A DNA stretch of 64,000 nt from Notamacropus eugenii. Lineage: Eukaryota > Chordata > Mammalia > Diprotodontia > Macropodidae. Within the stretch, counting starts at the first letter, position 1; every line of letters starts with the position of its first letter. This document shows, piece by piece, positions 1-64,000 of the stretch. The position numbers and the translations under genes were made by a program. Below the pieces are notes generated by a model. That model was given only the letters and a program-made list of their open reading frames with translations. It was not told the origin of the DNA and made no database searches. The stretch is from NCBI RefSeq assembly GCF_028372415.1, contig NC_092875.1, positions 53,136,271 through 53,200,270 on the forward strand. The letters run 5' to 3'.

Positions 1-109
1 GTTAAAGTTACATAAAAATGGGAGTAATTATTGGGTTTTTTATCTGTTTCCTCCAAGAAAGTCCTCCTTGCCATGGCCCCAGAGCCAGTCAATTGCCTCA
101 CTTTCTTGA

Positions 110-460
110 TTGTCTCTCCACATCCCTTGTTGCTATCTCCTTCTCTTCCTTCACAAAGCCACCACCCTTGCTCAGGCCCTCATCATCTCTCACCTAGATT
201 GTTATAGTAGCCTTCTGATTGGTCTCCTTGCTTCCAGTTTCTTTTCTCTGCAGTCTATCTTTGATGAAGCTGCCAAGTTGATATTCCTAAAGTATAGTTC
301 TGACTGTGTCACTCTCTACTGCCCCTAAGATAAAATACAAACTCCCTTCTTTGATATTTTATGCCCTCTACAATCAGGCTCCAACCTATCTTTGCAAACT
401 GATTTCACATTACATCCCCTCCTGGATTCTCTATTCCAACCAAACTGGAATGTTCCATTT
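110..460 (+). repeat. L2-like LINE fragment
   Basis: The text runs like an L2 3' region: leucine/serine-rich pyrimidine-biased sequence, then AAAATACAAACTCC and the stretch on CTACAATCAGGCTCCAACC. It is diverged. Called by recall of the family, not by alignment. Confidence 0.55.
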
Positions 461-789
461 GGCTGAAAAGCAGAATGTGTGAAAGTGAGTAATGTACAGT
501 AAGCCTTGCAATGTAGGCTGGAGCCAGCCTCGAAAGCAGCCAGAGGATCACTTTGATTGGGACACAGAGTTCGTGAAAGACGGTAAGATGAAATTAGACA
601 GGAAAGAGAGATTTACAAAGCACTTTCTCATAGCAATCCTATGAGGTAGGTAATACAAACATTATCTTCATTTCACAGATGAGAGATCATGCTCAGAGGA
701 GGAAATGCATTCCAAGGTCACACAGTTAATGCCTTGGCTCAGAATTTCACAGAATGGTTGAATTGGAAGGGACTTTGGAGATGATCTGG

Positions 790-965
790 TAGAGAGGGGA
801 GAGAGGGACAGAGACAGAGAGACAGAAAGAAAGAGACAGAGACAGACACACAAACACAAAGACAGGGAGAGGAGTGAGGAGAATGAAAGGTGAAGAGAAG
901 GTGGAGAAAGAGAAGAAAGGAAAGAGAGGAGACGGAAGAGAGAAGTAGGAGGGAGAGGGAATGGG
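790..965 (+). repeat. GA-rich simple repeat
   Basis: Imperfect (GAGA)n and (ACAG)n purine-rich low-complexity sequence, nearly free of T. Confidence 0.85.
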
Positions 966-999
966 AGGAAAAAGAAAGAGAGAGATTTATAACCCTTTA

Positions 1000-1210
1000 A
1001 AATTTACAAAGGATTTTACAATAATTATCTTATATGAGCCTCACAACCCTGAGAGGTACTTGCTGTTATATTTCCATTTTGCATTTGAGGAAACTACGGC
1101 TGAGAAAAGGTTAAGTGACTTAGCCAGAGTCACACAGCTAGAAAGAGCATGAGGCAGGATTTGAACTCAAGACTTTCTGGCTCCAGGCCGAGGGCCCTAG
1201 CCCCCATGCC
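1000..1210 (-). repeat. MIR/CORE-SINE
   Basis: Contains the inverted MIR hallmarks GAGGAAACT, GGTTAAGTGACTT, GTCACACAGCTA and GGATTTGAACTCA in the expected order. Confidence 0.8.
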
Positions 1211-1401
1211 ACCTTGTATAAACTCCTTGTTTTACAGATGAGGAAATGAGGCTCTGGGAAGAGAAATGACCTGCCCAGCCAGGCCCTTTGTCACTTAACC
1301 CAAAGGAATGTCTCAGATGAGATTGGGGTGACCTGGCATCCTTGCAGACAACCACCCACTCTGCCCTTGACTAAGGCTGTCCCATCTGCTTCTTCTTTCA
1401 G

Positions 1402-47002
<45,601 letters not shown>

Positions 47003-48100
47003 CCTGGAGGACCTGTGCCCCGGCCCTGCCCTGTCCCTGCCCACATTATCCGTGCCCCCTCCTTCTCCATACACACACGCACATACCCCTGTGAATCTTG
47101 GGCACTGCCCTACCCCTTTACTCCATACTGTCTTTCCTGCCTCAGCACATCCTTGCCCACTACACACAGCGCAGCCTAACCCCACCCTTCCCTCCTCCTC
47201 TCTCCTGCCTGGCACATACTCCCTTTATTCTACCCTGTCCTTTCTCTGCTGGCCACCACCTTCACCCCAACGCAGCCCAAACCACCTGACCTCCCTCTTC
47301 CTTGCAGAGGCTACCTTGGGGCCTTTGGAGAGGTTCACCCTGCCTACCTGTTGGACAGGATCAGGCTGGAGGCTATAGCTATGGGGAGCCTCTATCCCCT
47401 TGCCTGGTTTGGAGTTGTGAGAGCATGGGAAGGGGAAAGCGGAGGGAGTATCATGTTAAATTTCTTTGGGAATGTGGATCCAGGCTCCTGCAAGGAGGAA
47501 AGAGCAGGCCTTTGAGTTCCACTCAGCCCAGGCTCCTCTTTTTTCTTATCTCGGTGCTTCTCCCCCAATATTCTTGAGGGCCTGATTCTCCACCACCACC
47601 ACTGGACATCAGCCATGAGATCTGGGAGTTCCAAAAGGCAGCCCCCAATTTCCAAGCATCACTGCCCTCCCTCAGAGGTACACACACCTGCGCTGTCCCC
47701 TCTCTTCCCAAGGGTCTTTCACCAGTTTGTCCCTTCATCCTTATCCAACCTGTGTTTACTGTATCTTGGTTTATTCTCAGACTTGAAAAATGTCTGTATC
47801 GCACTGAGGCCGGCCCCAGGGGGTCAGAGGGTCAGGGGCCGGTTTCTGAGGGAGCTTTATTCAGACCAAAGGAGCTTCATGTGAATGCCAGTCCTGGGAG
47901 CTCCTCAAGGCAGCTGGGGGTAGGGATCGGGGCATCAGGCTATTGGCGAAAGAAGCCAGATTTGGGGGCATGTGTGTCCCCATCCCCATCTCCCACCCCC
48001 CACCCTACCCCTCCCCTGCTAGGAAGGCTGGGGCAGGGCTCTGGGGACCCTGTTTTGTATTAAAAGAAATGGCAACAATAAAATTATTTTGGGTTAAGTC
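47003..48100 (+). other. FBN3: FBN3 3' UTR
   Basis: About 1.1 kb from the stop to just past the poly(A) signal. C-rich in the first 300 bases. No interspersed repeat is recognised in it, in contrast with the DNA on both sides, which fits transcribed 3' UTR. Confidence 0.75.
48077..48082 (+). promoter_or_regulatory. FBN3: FBN3 polyadenylation signal
   Basis: Canonical AATAAA. A GT-rich element (GTCCACTTGTGAGTTCTTGG) follows about 20-40 bases later, so cleavage is expected at about 48,095-48,105. Confidence 0.85.
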
Positions 48101-49550
48101 TGTCCACTTGTGAGTTCTTGGTGAAGCCTTTGATCTCACTCTGTGTACCCTGCCCTCATCATTCCACTACCTGCCACATTTCTTGTCTCCCATCCAAAGC
48201 CCAATAATGATGTTGGCTGACTCAGGAGGAAAAGAGTTAGTTCCCCATCACTACAGGTGGTTAAGTGGAGACATGGAGACCACTTGGTATGTTGAAGACA
48301 AGGCTCCTGTTTGGATATGGGTGAGATTGGGTGACCTCTTCCAACTTCCCTTCCAACTTGGAGAATGTATGTTCCAGGGTGTCCCCAGCTCTAATATGTT
48401 TTAAGTCCCTTTCAGATCTAGTGTGCTGTGTTCTAACTCTTTAAAGGTCCTTTCCTACTCCAGCATTCTGTCTGTAGGGGAGGGAAATTTGATTCCCCAC
48501 TCCCCCAGCTCACTCGGGATGTGCTCACAGATGCTGAAGTTTTAATGTACTAACAAAGCATTAAAAACTCTTTGAAGTATGAACCCCTCTATGAAGTGTG
48601 AGCCCCTTTCTCTGATGAGTCATTTGTGAGAATTGGTTGTGTCTTTGCAGGGCTTTAAATAGCTAAAACTGGAAGAGTTGGAGAGTTTCCGATTTGGGAG
48701 GTTGATGTCAGGAGCCAACAGTCAGGGAAGAAGTCAGCTCTTCACTTGGGGGGATAATGAATGGCAAAAGGTGAAAATTCTCTTTTCTCTCCTCCTTCCC
48801 CACTGGCTGTCAGGAGCTACTTATCCAGCTGCTGAAGAGCTCAGTCAGTACAGTTTGAGGCTCAGCTGAGGAGACACACTCTAGACAGACACCAATAGGC
48901 AGTCACCAGAAAGAGGAAATAGCCGTGAGGCAAAAGAAAAGAGACAGGACTCAAGAGGGAGCTAGTCCTGGCAACTGAAAGTTGGGCTACAGAAATTCTG
49001 CACATGATTAGAAAGACTTTTGAGGCATGAGAAGAGGGAAGAATGAGTGTTCTTGGCCACACATTGGCCTCACTTCAATTCTACTCTGTGCCCACTATTT
49101 CCATCGGTATTATGTATATTTTTGAAAAGGTGAGCCCCATTTTGGGATGCAGGGGACATTTGATAATGTATTGCCCTTACTACACTATCTTAGTAAATGT
49201 CTTTGCCAAGAACTAAGTGTGTGTACTAGTTGACTGACAATGGGAAGCACATCTAGAGGGGGTCATGAACTAGAGGAGTACAGACCTCAAACTGGAGGTA
49301 GCAACCACCCTCTGGGGTCTCAGTGTTTGGGAGCAAGTTGGATAAATAACCCAGGGAGGGTATTCTTTGCGTTCTATATTTCAACTTCCCTTCCAGCTCT
49401 GACATTCTGGGATCTAAGTGACTTGCTTAAGGTTTCATAGCTAGTATGGGACAGAACCAGGATTAGAACCCAGAAGCTGGAACCTGCCATGGTCCCTGGT
49501 TCAGATGGACCACAAATAGATAGCATTTACTCTACTGATCCTTAATACAA
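48101..49550 (+). other. Intergenic DNA between FBN3 and CCL25-like gene
   Basis: No exon or full repeat is recognised. MIR-like scraps lie at about 48,290-48,480 (CCCTTTCAGATCTAG) and 49,400-49,475 (inverted GTGACTTGCTTAAGG). The rest looks unique. Confidence 0.6.
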
Positions 49551-50790
49551 CATTTTTTTTTTAATTTTTAAAGATCTTTTATTTTTTTCCCAATTACATG
49601 TAAAAAATTTAACATTTTTTTTAATTTTGAGTTCCAAATTTTCCCTCCACAAATCCCCTCCCCCCCTCATTGAGAAGACAAGCAATTTAACATGGGTAAA
49701 ATGTGTGCAGTCATGCAAAAAGTCATTTTTTGAAAGAAAACACAGACCAAGATAAAAAGAAAAAAGTTTGTTTGTTGTTTTGGTTTTTTTTCAATGTATT
49801 TCAATCTGCATTCAGACTCCATCAGTTCTTTCTCTGGAGGTGGATAGCATTTTTCATCATGAATCCTTCAGATTTGTCTTAGATCATTGTAGTGATCAAA
49901 ATAACTGTTATTCATAGTTCACCCTGACAATATAGTTGTTGCTACATACAATGTTCTCCTGGTTCTGCTCATTTCACGTTGCATCAGTTTATGTGAATCT
50001 TAACAGATTTTTCTGAAAGTATCCTGCTCATCATTTCTTATAGTACAATAGTATTCCACCACAATCATATACCACAACTTGTTCAGCCATTCAATAATTG
50101 ATGGGCATCCTCTCAATTTCCAATTCTTTGCCACCACACAAAAAAAGTTGCTATAAATACTTGTATACATATCAGTCTTTTATCTTTTTTTTAAAATCTC
50201 TTTGGGATACAGTGTTATTACTGGATCAAAGGCTATGAGTAGTTGTATAACTCTTTGCACATAGTTTCAAATTTCTCTCCAGAGTGACTGGATCAGTTCA
50301 CAACTCCACCAACAGTGCATTAGTGTCCCAATTTTCCCACATTCCCTCCAACATTTGTCATTTTCCTCTTCTGTCCTAATCTGAGAAGTGTGAGTTGGTA
50401 CCTCTGAGTTGTTTTAATTTTCATTTCTCTGATCAGTAATAATTTAAAGCATTCATTTTCATGTGATGATAGATAACTTTGTTTCTTCATCTGAAAATGA
50501 CTTATTCGGATCTTTTGACCACTTACCAGAGGAATGACTTGTAGTCTTATAAATTTGACTCAGTTCTCTATGTATTTAAGAAATAAAACCTTTATCAGAG
50601 ATACTTGCTGTAAAACTTTCCCCCAGTTTTCTACTTTCCTTCTAACCTTGTAATATTGGTTTTGTTGGTGTAAATGCTTTTTAATTTAATGTAATCAAAA
50701 TTACCCATTTTCCATCCCATAATACTCTATCTCTTGTCTTCATCCCTTTATGTCAAAATCATTCATCCATTTTGATGAGATACTATCAAT
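49550..50790 (-). mobile_element. LINE-1 3' part, truncated
   Basis: Inverted; the T run at 49,553 is its poly(A). Contains the L1 ORF2 end and 3' UTR (CATTCAATAATTGATGGGCATCC, CCACCAACAGTGCATTAGTG, GGATCAAAGGCTATG, all in antisense). About 1.2 kb, frames broken, so not active. This is the longest L1 piece in the window. Confidence 0.75.
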
Positions 50791-51002
50791 TTTTCAACAA
50801 ACCTGTTTACCACACAACTGGTAAATAACTGAGTCAGGACATGAATCCAGGTCCTCCTTTCCCAAATCTGGTTTTCGGGAAACAGTAAGTAGGCTAGTTT
50901 CACTGTAAATACTATGAAGGGGAGTGATAAGTGATATAAAATGTTCAGAAAGATAAGCAGAAGTCAAATTATGATCGGCTTTAAATGCATATCTTTGAAG
51001 CC

Positions 51003-59665
<8,663 letters not shown>

Positions 59666-60574
59666 CTATGGGCAACATGCCCCCAGACCCGGGGGCCTTT
59701 GGTTAGAACCGTGGAACCAAAGAGTAAGAATAGCTAGCTGCATGCATTCATTTTACAGAAGGGGAAACTGAATCCCTGAGAAGGAAAGAGACTTGCCCAG
59801 GTTCATATAGTTAGTGGAAATGAGAAGAAAAGCCAGGCTTCTTGACTTCCAGGTCAAGATTTCTGATTGCCAATTCCTAGAAGACGGGGGAACATAGGTT
59901 TTAAGGTAGAAGGGACAAGACACAATCCAGTCCAATAAACCTTTTACAAATGAGAAAATGAGATTCAGGAAGCGGAAGGGACTTGCGCAAAGTCACACAA
60001 GACTCAAAGACAAAAGCTAGAATCATAGGATTTCAGGGAATGCAGAGGTACCCAGGCTTTAGGGCCCATCTGGTCCAATCTGTAATGAATCAATTACATT
60101 ATCCCCAATAAATGACCATTCAATTCTCAATTGAAGACCTTCATTGAGGGGAAACTCACTACCTCTTGAGGTAATCCATTGCCATTCCATTTCTGAGCAT
60201 CTCTAATGATTAGAAATCTTTTTTTCTTTATCATAACTGTACCTTACATAGCATTCCAAAGGTTACAAAGCTTTTCCATACATTCTCATTGAGCCTCATA
60301 ATAAAGTGAAGTCTGGATGATATTTTTAATCCCTATTTTACATGCAAAGAAACTGAGGCTCACCCATGACTATACAGGTTTTTGAGGCAGGATTTAAATT
60401 CACATCTTCCTAACTCCAAGTTCAGCATTCAGTCCACTATGCTGCTATTTCTGTAGGAACTCAAGAGTTGCTTCTGCAGCTTCCATCTGTTGTACCTTGT
60501 TCTGTCCTCTGGGGCCAAGCAGAACAAAGCTAAACCCTCTTCTCCATAAGAGACTTTACAATGCTTGATAACAG

Positions 60575-60960
60575 AGTCAGCATGGTGTAGTGGATAGGGT
60601 AGAGACGGACTCCTGGTGGCATGATGACCCAAATTCAAATCTCCCCATTTCTTAGCTATGTGACTGTGGTTAAGTCACTTTGACCCTCTCAGACCTGCAG
60701 TTTCCTCACCTCTAAAATGAGCAGTTTTGACTCAGTAGCCTCTAAGGTCTCTTTCTGGGTCTAACTCTGTGATCCTAACAACGTTCCCGCAGCGAAGCAG
60801 CATGGTGTAGTGGGTAGAACTCCGAATACACTTACTGACTATGTGAGCCTGGACAAGTCGACCTCTCTGAAACTCAGTTTCCTCATTTGCTAAATAAGGC
60901 ACTTAGACTTAATACCTATTAAGTTCCTTCCAACTCTAAATCTATAATCCTCTCATTGCC
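60575..60960 (+). repeat. Two tandem MIR/CORE-SINEs
   Basis: Both start with a CAGCATGGTGTAGTGGATAG-type head (60,577 and 60,798) and both end with TCTAA-CTCT/TCTATAATCC tails. Confidence 0.85.
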
Positions 60961-61289
60961 CCACCCCCAAGTCTTTTGTTCTTCAGGTTAAATCGTTAGA
61001 TTTTTCACTTGTCCTTTATACAAGATTATCTCAAAGCCCTACGCTATCCTGATCACTTTTCTCTAGACACTCTCCAGTTTATCCAGATCCTTCCTAAAAT
61101 GGTCTCCAAGAACTGAACTCATTCCTCTAGATGTGGTATCATTAGGACAGAGGGACTAACAACCTATACTCATTCTGGACACCATTTCTTTCTTAACACA
61201 ACCAACAAATAAAACCAAACAAAATTTTTTGGGGTGCCATGTCCCACTGCTGTCTCATATTGAGCTTGGAACCCACTAGAATCACCAAA

Positions 61290-61600
61290 TTTTTTATGCT
61301 TTTTAAAAATTTTTTTAGTATTTACTTGTTTTTTATTTTCAACATGCACTTCTATAAGATTTTCAGTTCTAAATTTTCATGTACGAGCATATTAAGCATA
61401 TTTCTATATTAGTCATGTTGTAAGAATTAGAACCAAAGGAACGAGAAAGAAGAAACAAAAAAAATAAAAATAAAGAGAGCAAATAGTATTCTTTGATCAG
61501 ACTCCACAGTTCTTTCTCTGGGTGTGGATAGCATTTTCCATCAAAAATCTTTTGGAATTATTTTAGACCTCGTTCTAATTCTTCTTTACAACATGACTAA
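61290..61600 (-). mobile_element. L1 3' UTR fragment
   Basis: Inverted: TTGTTTTTTATTTTCAACATGCACTTCTA, then CAGACTCCACAGTTCTTTCTCTGGGTGTGGATAGCATTTTCC, shared with 49,815-49,855. Confidence 0.65.
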
Positions 61601-61760
61601 TATATAAATATGTTTAATATGATTGTACATGTAATACCTATATCAGATTGCGTGCCAACTTGGTAAAAGGGGGAGCAGAGGGAGGGGGAGAAAATTTAGA
61701 ACTCAAAATCTTATAAAAGTGCATGTTAAAAATGAAAAACAAATAAATACATAAAAAAAT
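61600..61760 (+). mobile_element. L1 3' end
   Basis: CCTATATCAGATTGCGTGCCAACTTGG, GGGGGAGAAAATTTAGAACTCAAAATCTTATAAAAG, then an A-rich tail. It lies head-on to the inverted L1 piece just before it. Confidence 0.7.
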
Positions 61761-62259
61761 TTAAAAACAAGCATTTTCCATCAAGAATCTTTTGGAATTG
61801 TCTTAGATATGGATTTTTTTTTTTTTAGGAAAACTGCTATCTATCATGCCTCAACCATGTGGGATTGATTTTTTTTAATCCGTATGTCAGACTTTAAATA
61901 TATTCTTATTAAATTATTATATCTGGTGGACTGTTCTAGACTATAAAAGATCTTTATATATCCTGTTATCCAGTGTGGGATCTAGCCCTCTTAACCTTGT
62001 GTAATCTGCAAACTTGATAAATACACCAACTTTGCCATGTTCCAAGTCACAGATGAAAATGTTAAATAGCATAGGACCAAATCTTTCAAAAAGAAGAAAT
62101 GATTAGTCTGTGCTTTGTGAAACCATATAGACTCTTTGTGAACCTAGCTTCCTTTTCCAGATGTTCTCCAACTCTCCCTTTAATAATTTTGTGGAGAATT
62201 TTACCAAAAATCAAAGTTAAACTCAATGATCTCCAGACCCCACTCTCTTCCTTTCTTCT

Positions 62260-62685
62260 TGAGAGGTAGAATGTTACAGCAGATAGACCCCTGGGGTCAA
62301 ATCCTGCCACTTTTACTGCATACTTGGATGACCTTGGGCCTTTCTAAATATTAGATCCTTCATCTATAAAAGCGGAGGCAGAGGGAGACGATAATAATAC
62401 TTACCTCAAGACTGTGAATGTCAAAAAAAAAACAATGCATGTAAAATATTTTCTAAGCCTTAAAGATCTAGTACAAGTGAATTGTCATTGTTACTATTAT
62501 CTTTTTGGATAATAAAAGTACCTGCCTTCTTTCATGTTTTTTTGATACAATCAGGGTGAAGTGACATACCCAGGGTCACATAGCTAGTAAGCATCTTAAG
62601 GCAGATTTGAACTCAGGTCCTCCTGACTTCAGGACTAATACTCTAGCCACTGTGCTACCTAGCTGTCCCCTCTGTGTTCTCTCTT
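62260..62685 (+). repeat. MIR/CORE-SINE (+) followed by inverted CORE-SINE (-)
   Basis: Sense: GAATGTTACAGCAGATAGACCCC, GACCTTGGGCC, CCTTCATCTATAAAAG. Inverted at 62,545-62,685: GTGAAGTGACATACCCAGGGTCACATAGCTAG, TTTGAACTCAGGTCCTCCTGAC, CTACCTAGCTGTCCCC. Confidence 0.85.
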
Positions 62686-64000
62686 GTGTCCCTTCTCCAC
62701 AATAGTTCTACAATCTCATGGGTCAATCTCTTCAGTCTCTTGGGCCTGATGACTGGAATTCATCAAGGGCAATCCTATAGGCCCTGCTACTGTTTCCTTT
62801 CTTGTCTGAGATTTGAACTCCGTTAGGCATTTTTGTTCTGTCCTTTCCAGGGCAAGCTTCATTCTCTTTGGCAGGAAAAACAGAAGGAATCTCTTCATTA
62901 TTCCTCATCCATTTCACTGGAGCAATAAACTTTCTTTCGTCCTCCTTTCCCCTAAAACATCTGAATCCTCTTTCCCTCTCCCACCACTCCTTTTGGGAGC
63001 ACAGTTAGTAGACTTTACCTCTGCTCATTCTGAGATTTTGCACCCCAGCTGCTATTCTGATAGGACCATATCACACTGCTTCTATAGTCATCCTTAATTG
63101 CCTGTCCTTCTATCCATCTTACAAACAGTAGCATGAATGGTAGCTTAAAAATCTAAGTTAGCCAGTGAGTTCTCTGAATCTTCACTGGCCTGTTTTTGTG
63201 TGTGTCTTCAGAATTTCAGCCTTAAGAGTGCCCCCACGTCCCTTGGACTGCCTCCACCATTCTCATCTTATGACATTGGATCCTAGCTAACCTTTCTCTC
63301 AACCCTCTGGAATCAAATATCCCAAGGCCTAGGGTTGGCTTTCCTCCTCTACCACAAATTCTAAGAAAGCATTCACTTCCCCTTCCAAGATTCTTTCTGT
63401 TTCCTCTTTAGTAACCTTCCTTTTTATTCAGAATAAGCTCCAGGATGCCAGGTTCCGCCAGATTCCAAAAAATGAAATTACTTTTAAAGCAGGTCGATGA
63501 GCTTTTGGCAATGAGGACTCCAGCAAATATCTAGATAGTTGAAGTCAAGCCTGTTGTGCCAGGCTTTAAGATCCATTTCCTGAATTCATGTATTCCCTCC
63601 TTCTGTCCAAATGATCTCTTGCATGCTTTGAGAACATAGTGCTTCTGTCTCTCCCTCCATTTATCCTGGTGCTTTCCACCAGGCTTTCCCATTCTGGCTT
63701 CTAGATTTCCTTCTTTGTAAAAATTACTTAAAATTCAATTTTATTTACAGTTCCAAACTCTATGAGTATATTTTCTTAATATGCAATGCTGTCCCTTTAT
63801 CTCTTTTCTGTTCTTTTTTTAATGACACATCCTTTCAGAGCCACACTCTGGTCATGTGTCCCAATCTACCATGTCTCAATGATACCTATGAGGGAATTCC
63901 TGCTTCCTTGCACTGAAATGTTTATAAAGCTCATTATGAGGTAATATGGTATAGTGCAGAAGTGGCCCCCAAACTCCAGAGTGGCATCCAAACTAGATTA

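Larger units (their letters stand above)
1..1401 (+). other. FBN3: FBN3 intron upstream of cbEGF13 (5' end cut by window)
   Basis: No exon is visible here; a cbEGF12 exon (D-x-D/N-E-C start) was looked for and not found. It holds an L2-like stretch (about 110-460), a GA-rich simple repeat (about 790-965) and an inverted MIR-type SINE (about 1000-1210). The 3' splice site is a good pyrimidine tract ending in CAG at 1399-1401. Confidence 0.8.
59670..64000 (-). other. CCL25-like intron 1 and/or upstream DNA
   Basis: No signal-peptide exon found on the - strand. Holds inverted MIR (59,750-59,870, 59,925-60,060 and 60,310-60,440), SINEs at 60,575-60,780, 60,795-60,960, 62,260-62,520 and 62,545-62,685, L1 3' pieces at 61,290-61,600, 61,600-61,760 and about 63,720-63,830, and CR1-like DNA near 61,020-61,200 and 61,880-62,240. 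62,690-63,720 is not assigned. Confidence 0.6.

Noticed and set aside
1..1401. Search for the cbEGF12 exon
   Set aside because: No acceptor followed by D-x-D/N-E-C was found; it must lie upstream of the window.
49550..50790. Possible intact retrotransposon ORF
   Set aside because: Only the 3' part of an L1 is present, frames are broken, no reverse transcriptase core is visible.
60429..60638. Minus-strand frame starting MNLG, considered as the CCL25 signal peptide exon
   Set aside because: MNL matches the start of human CCL25 by chance; no hydrophobic core follows, no donor in phase 1, and it overlaps SINE sequence.

Overview
The window is vertebrate genomic DNA, almost certainly from a marsupial. 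It has long introns with GT-AG splice sites. It carries many CORE-SINEs, including copies with a Bov-B/RTE-type tail (about 51,755-52,000) and the short marsupial form (about 44,120-44,235). L2, CR1/L3-like and L1 fragments, hAT-type DNA elements and long microsatellites are also present. I cannot tell which marsupial species it is.

Positions 1-48,100 hold the 3' part of one large gene on the + strand, read as FBN3 (fibrillin-3). I could place 39 coding exons (1402-47002) with exact splice sites. Together they give one open frame of 1,742 complete codons plus a stop, about 62% of a fibrillin. The domain order is cbEGF13-22, TB4 (with an RGD), cbEGF23-24, TB5, cbEGF25-31, TB6, cbEGF32-36, TB7, cbEGF37-43, then the C-terminal region with an RQRR furin site and a 121-residue propeptide. 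All introns after the cbEGF and TB exons are phase 1, except those after the cbEGF42/43 exon (phase 2) and the cleavage-site exon (phase 0). The 5' end of the gene lies outside the window. A 1.1 kb 3' UTR ends just after AATAAA at 48077.

Positions 48,100-64,000 hold repeats and, on the - strand, part of a CC chemokine gene that converges on FBN3. Its exons 2 (59548-59665) and 3 (58014-58123) encode a clear CC-chemokine core that resembles CCL25. The CCL25 call is supported by the FBN3-CCL25 neighbourhood known in human. Two phase-compatible downstream exons (51351-51449 and 51003-51049) are proposed with lower confidence. The signal-peptide exon was not found.

The two genes do not act in one pathway. 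Fibrillin-3 is a secreted microfibril protein; CCL25 is a secreted chemoattractant for CCR9-bearing T cells. They are simply conserved neighbours. I found no new biological system. The points most worth a second look are a lost calcium-ligand Asp in cbEGF27, a poor splice donor after cbEGF21, kilobase-scale homopurine and homopyrimidine tracts next to exons, several long palindromes, extra cysteines in the chemokine, and a possible last chemokine exon made from an old repeat.
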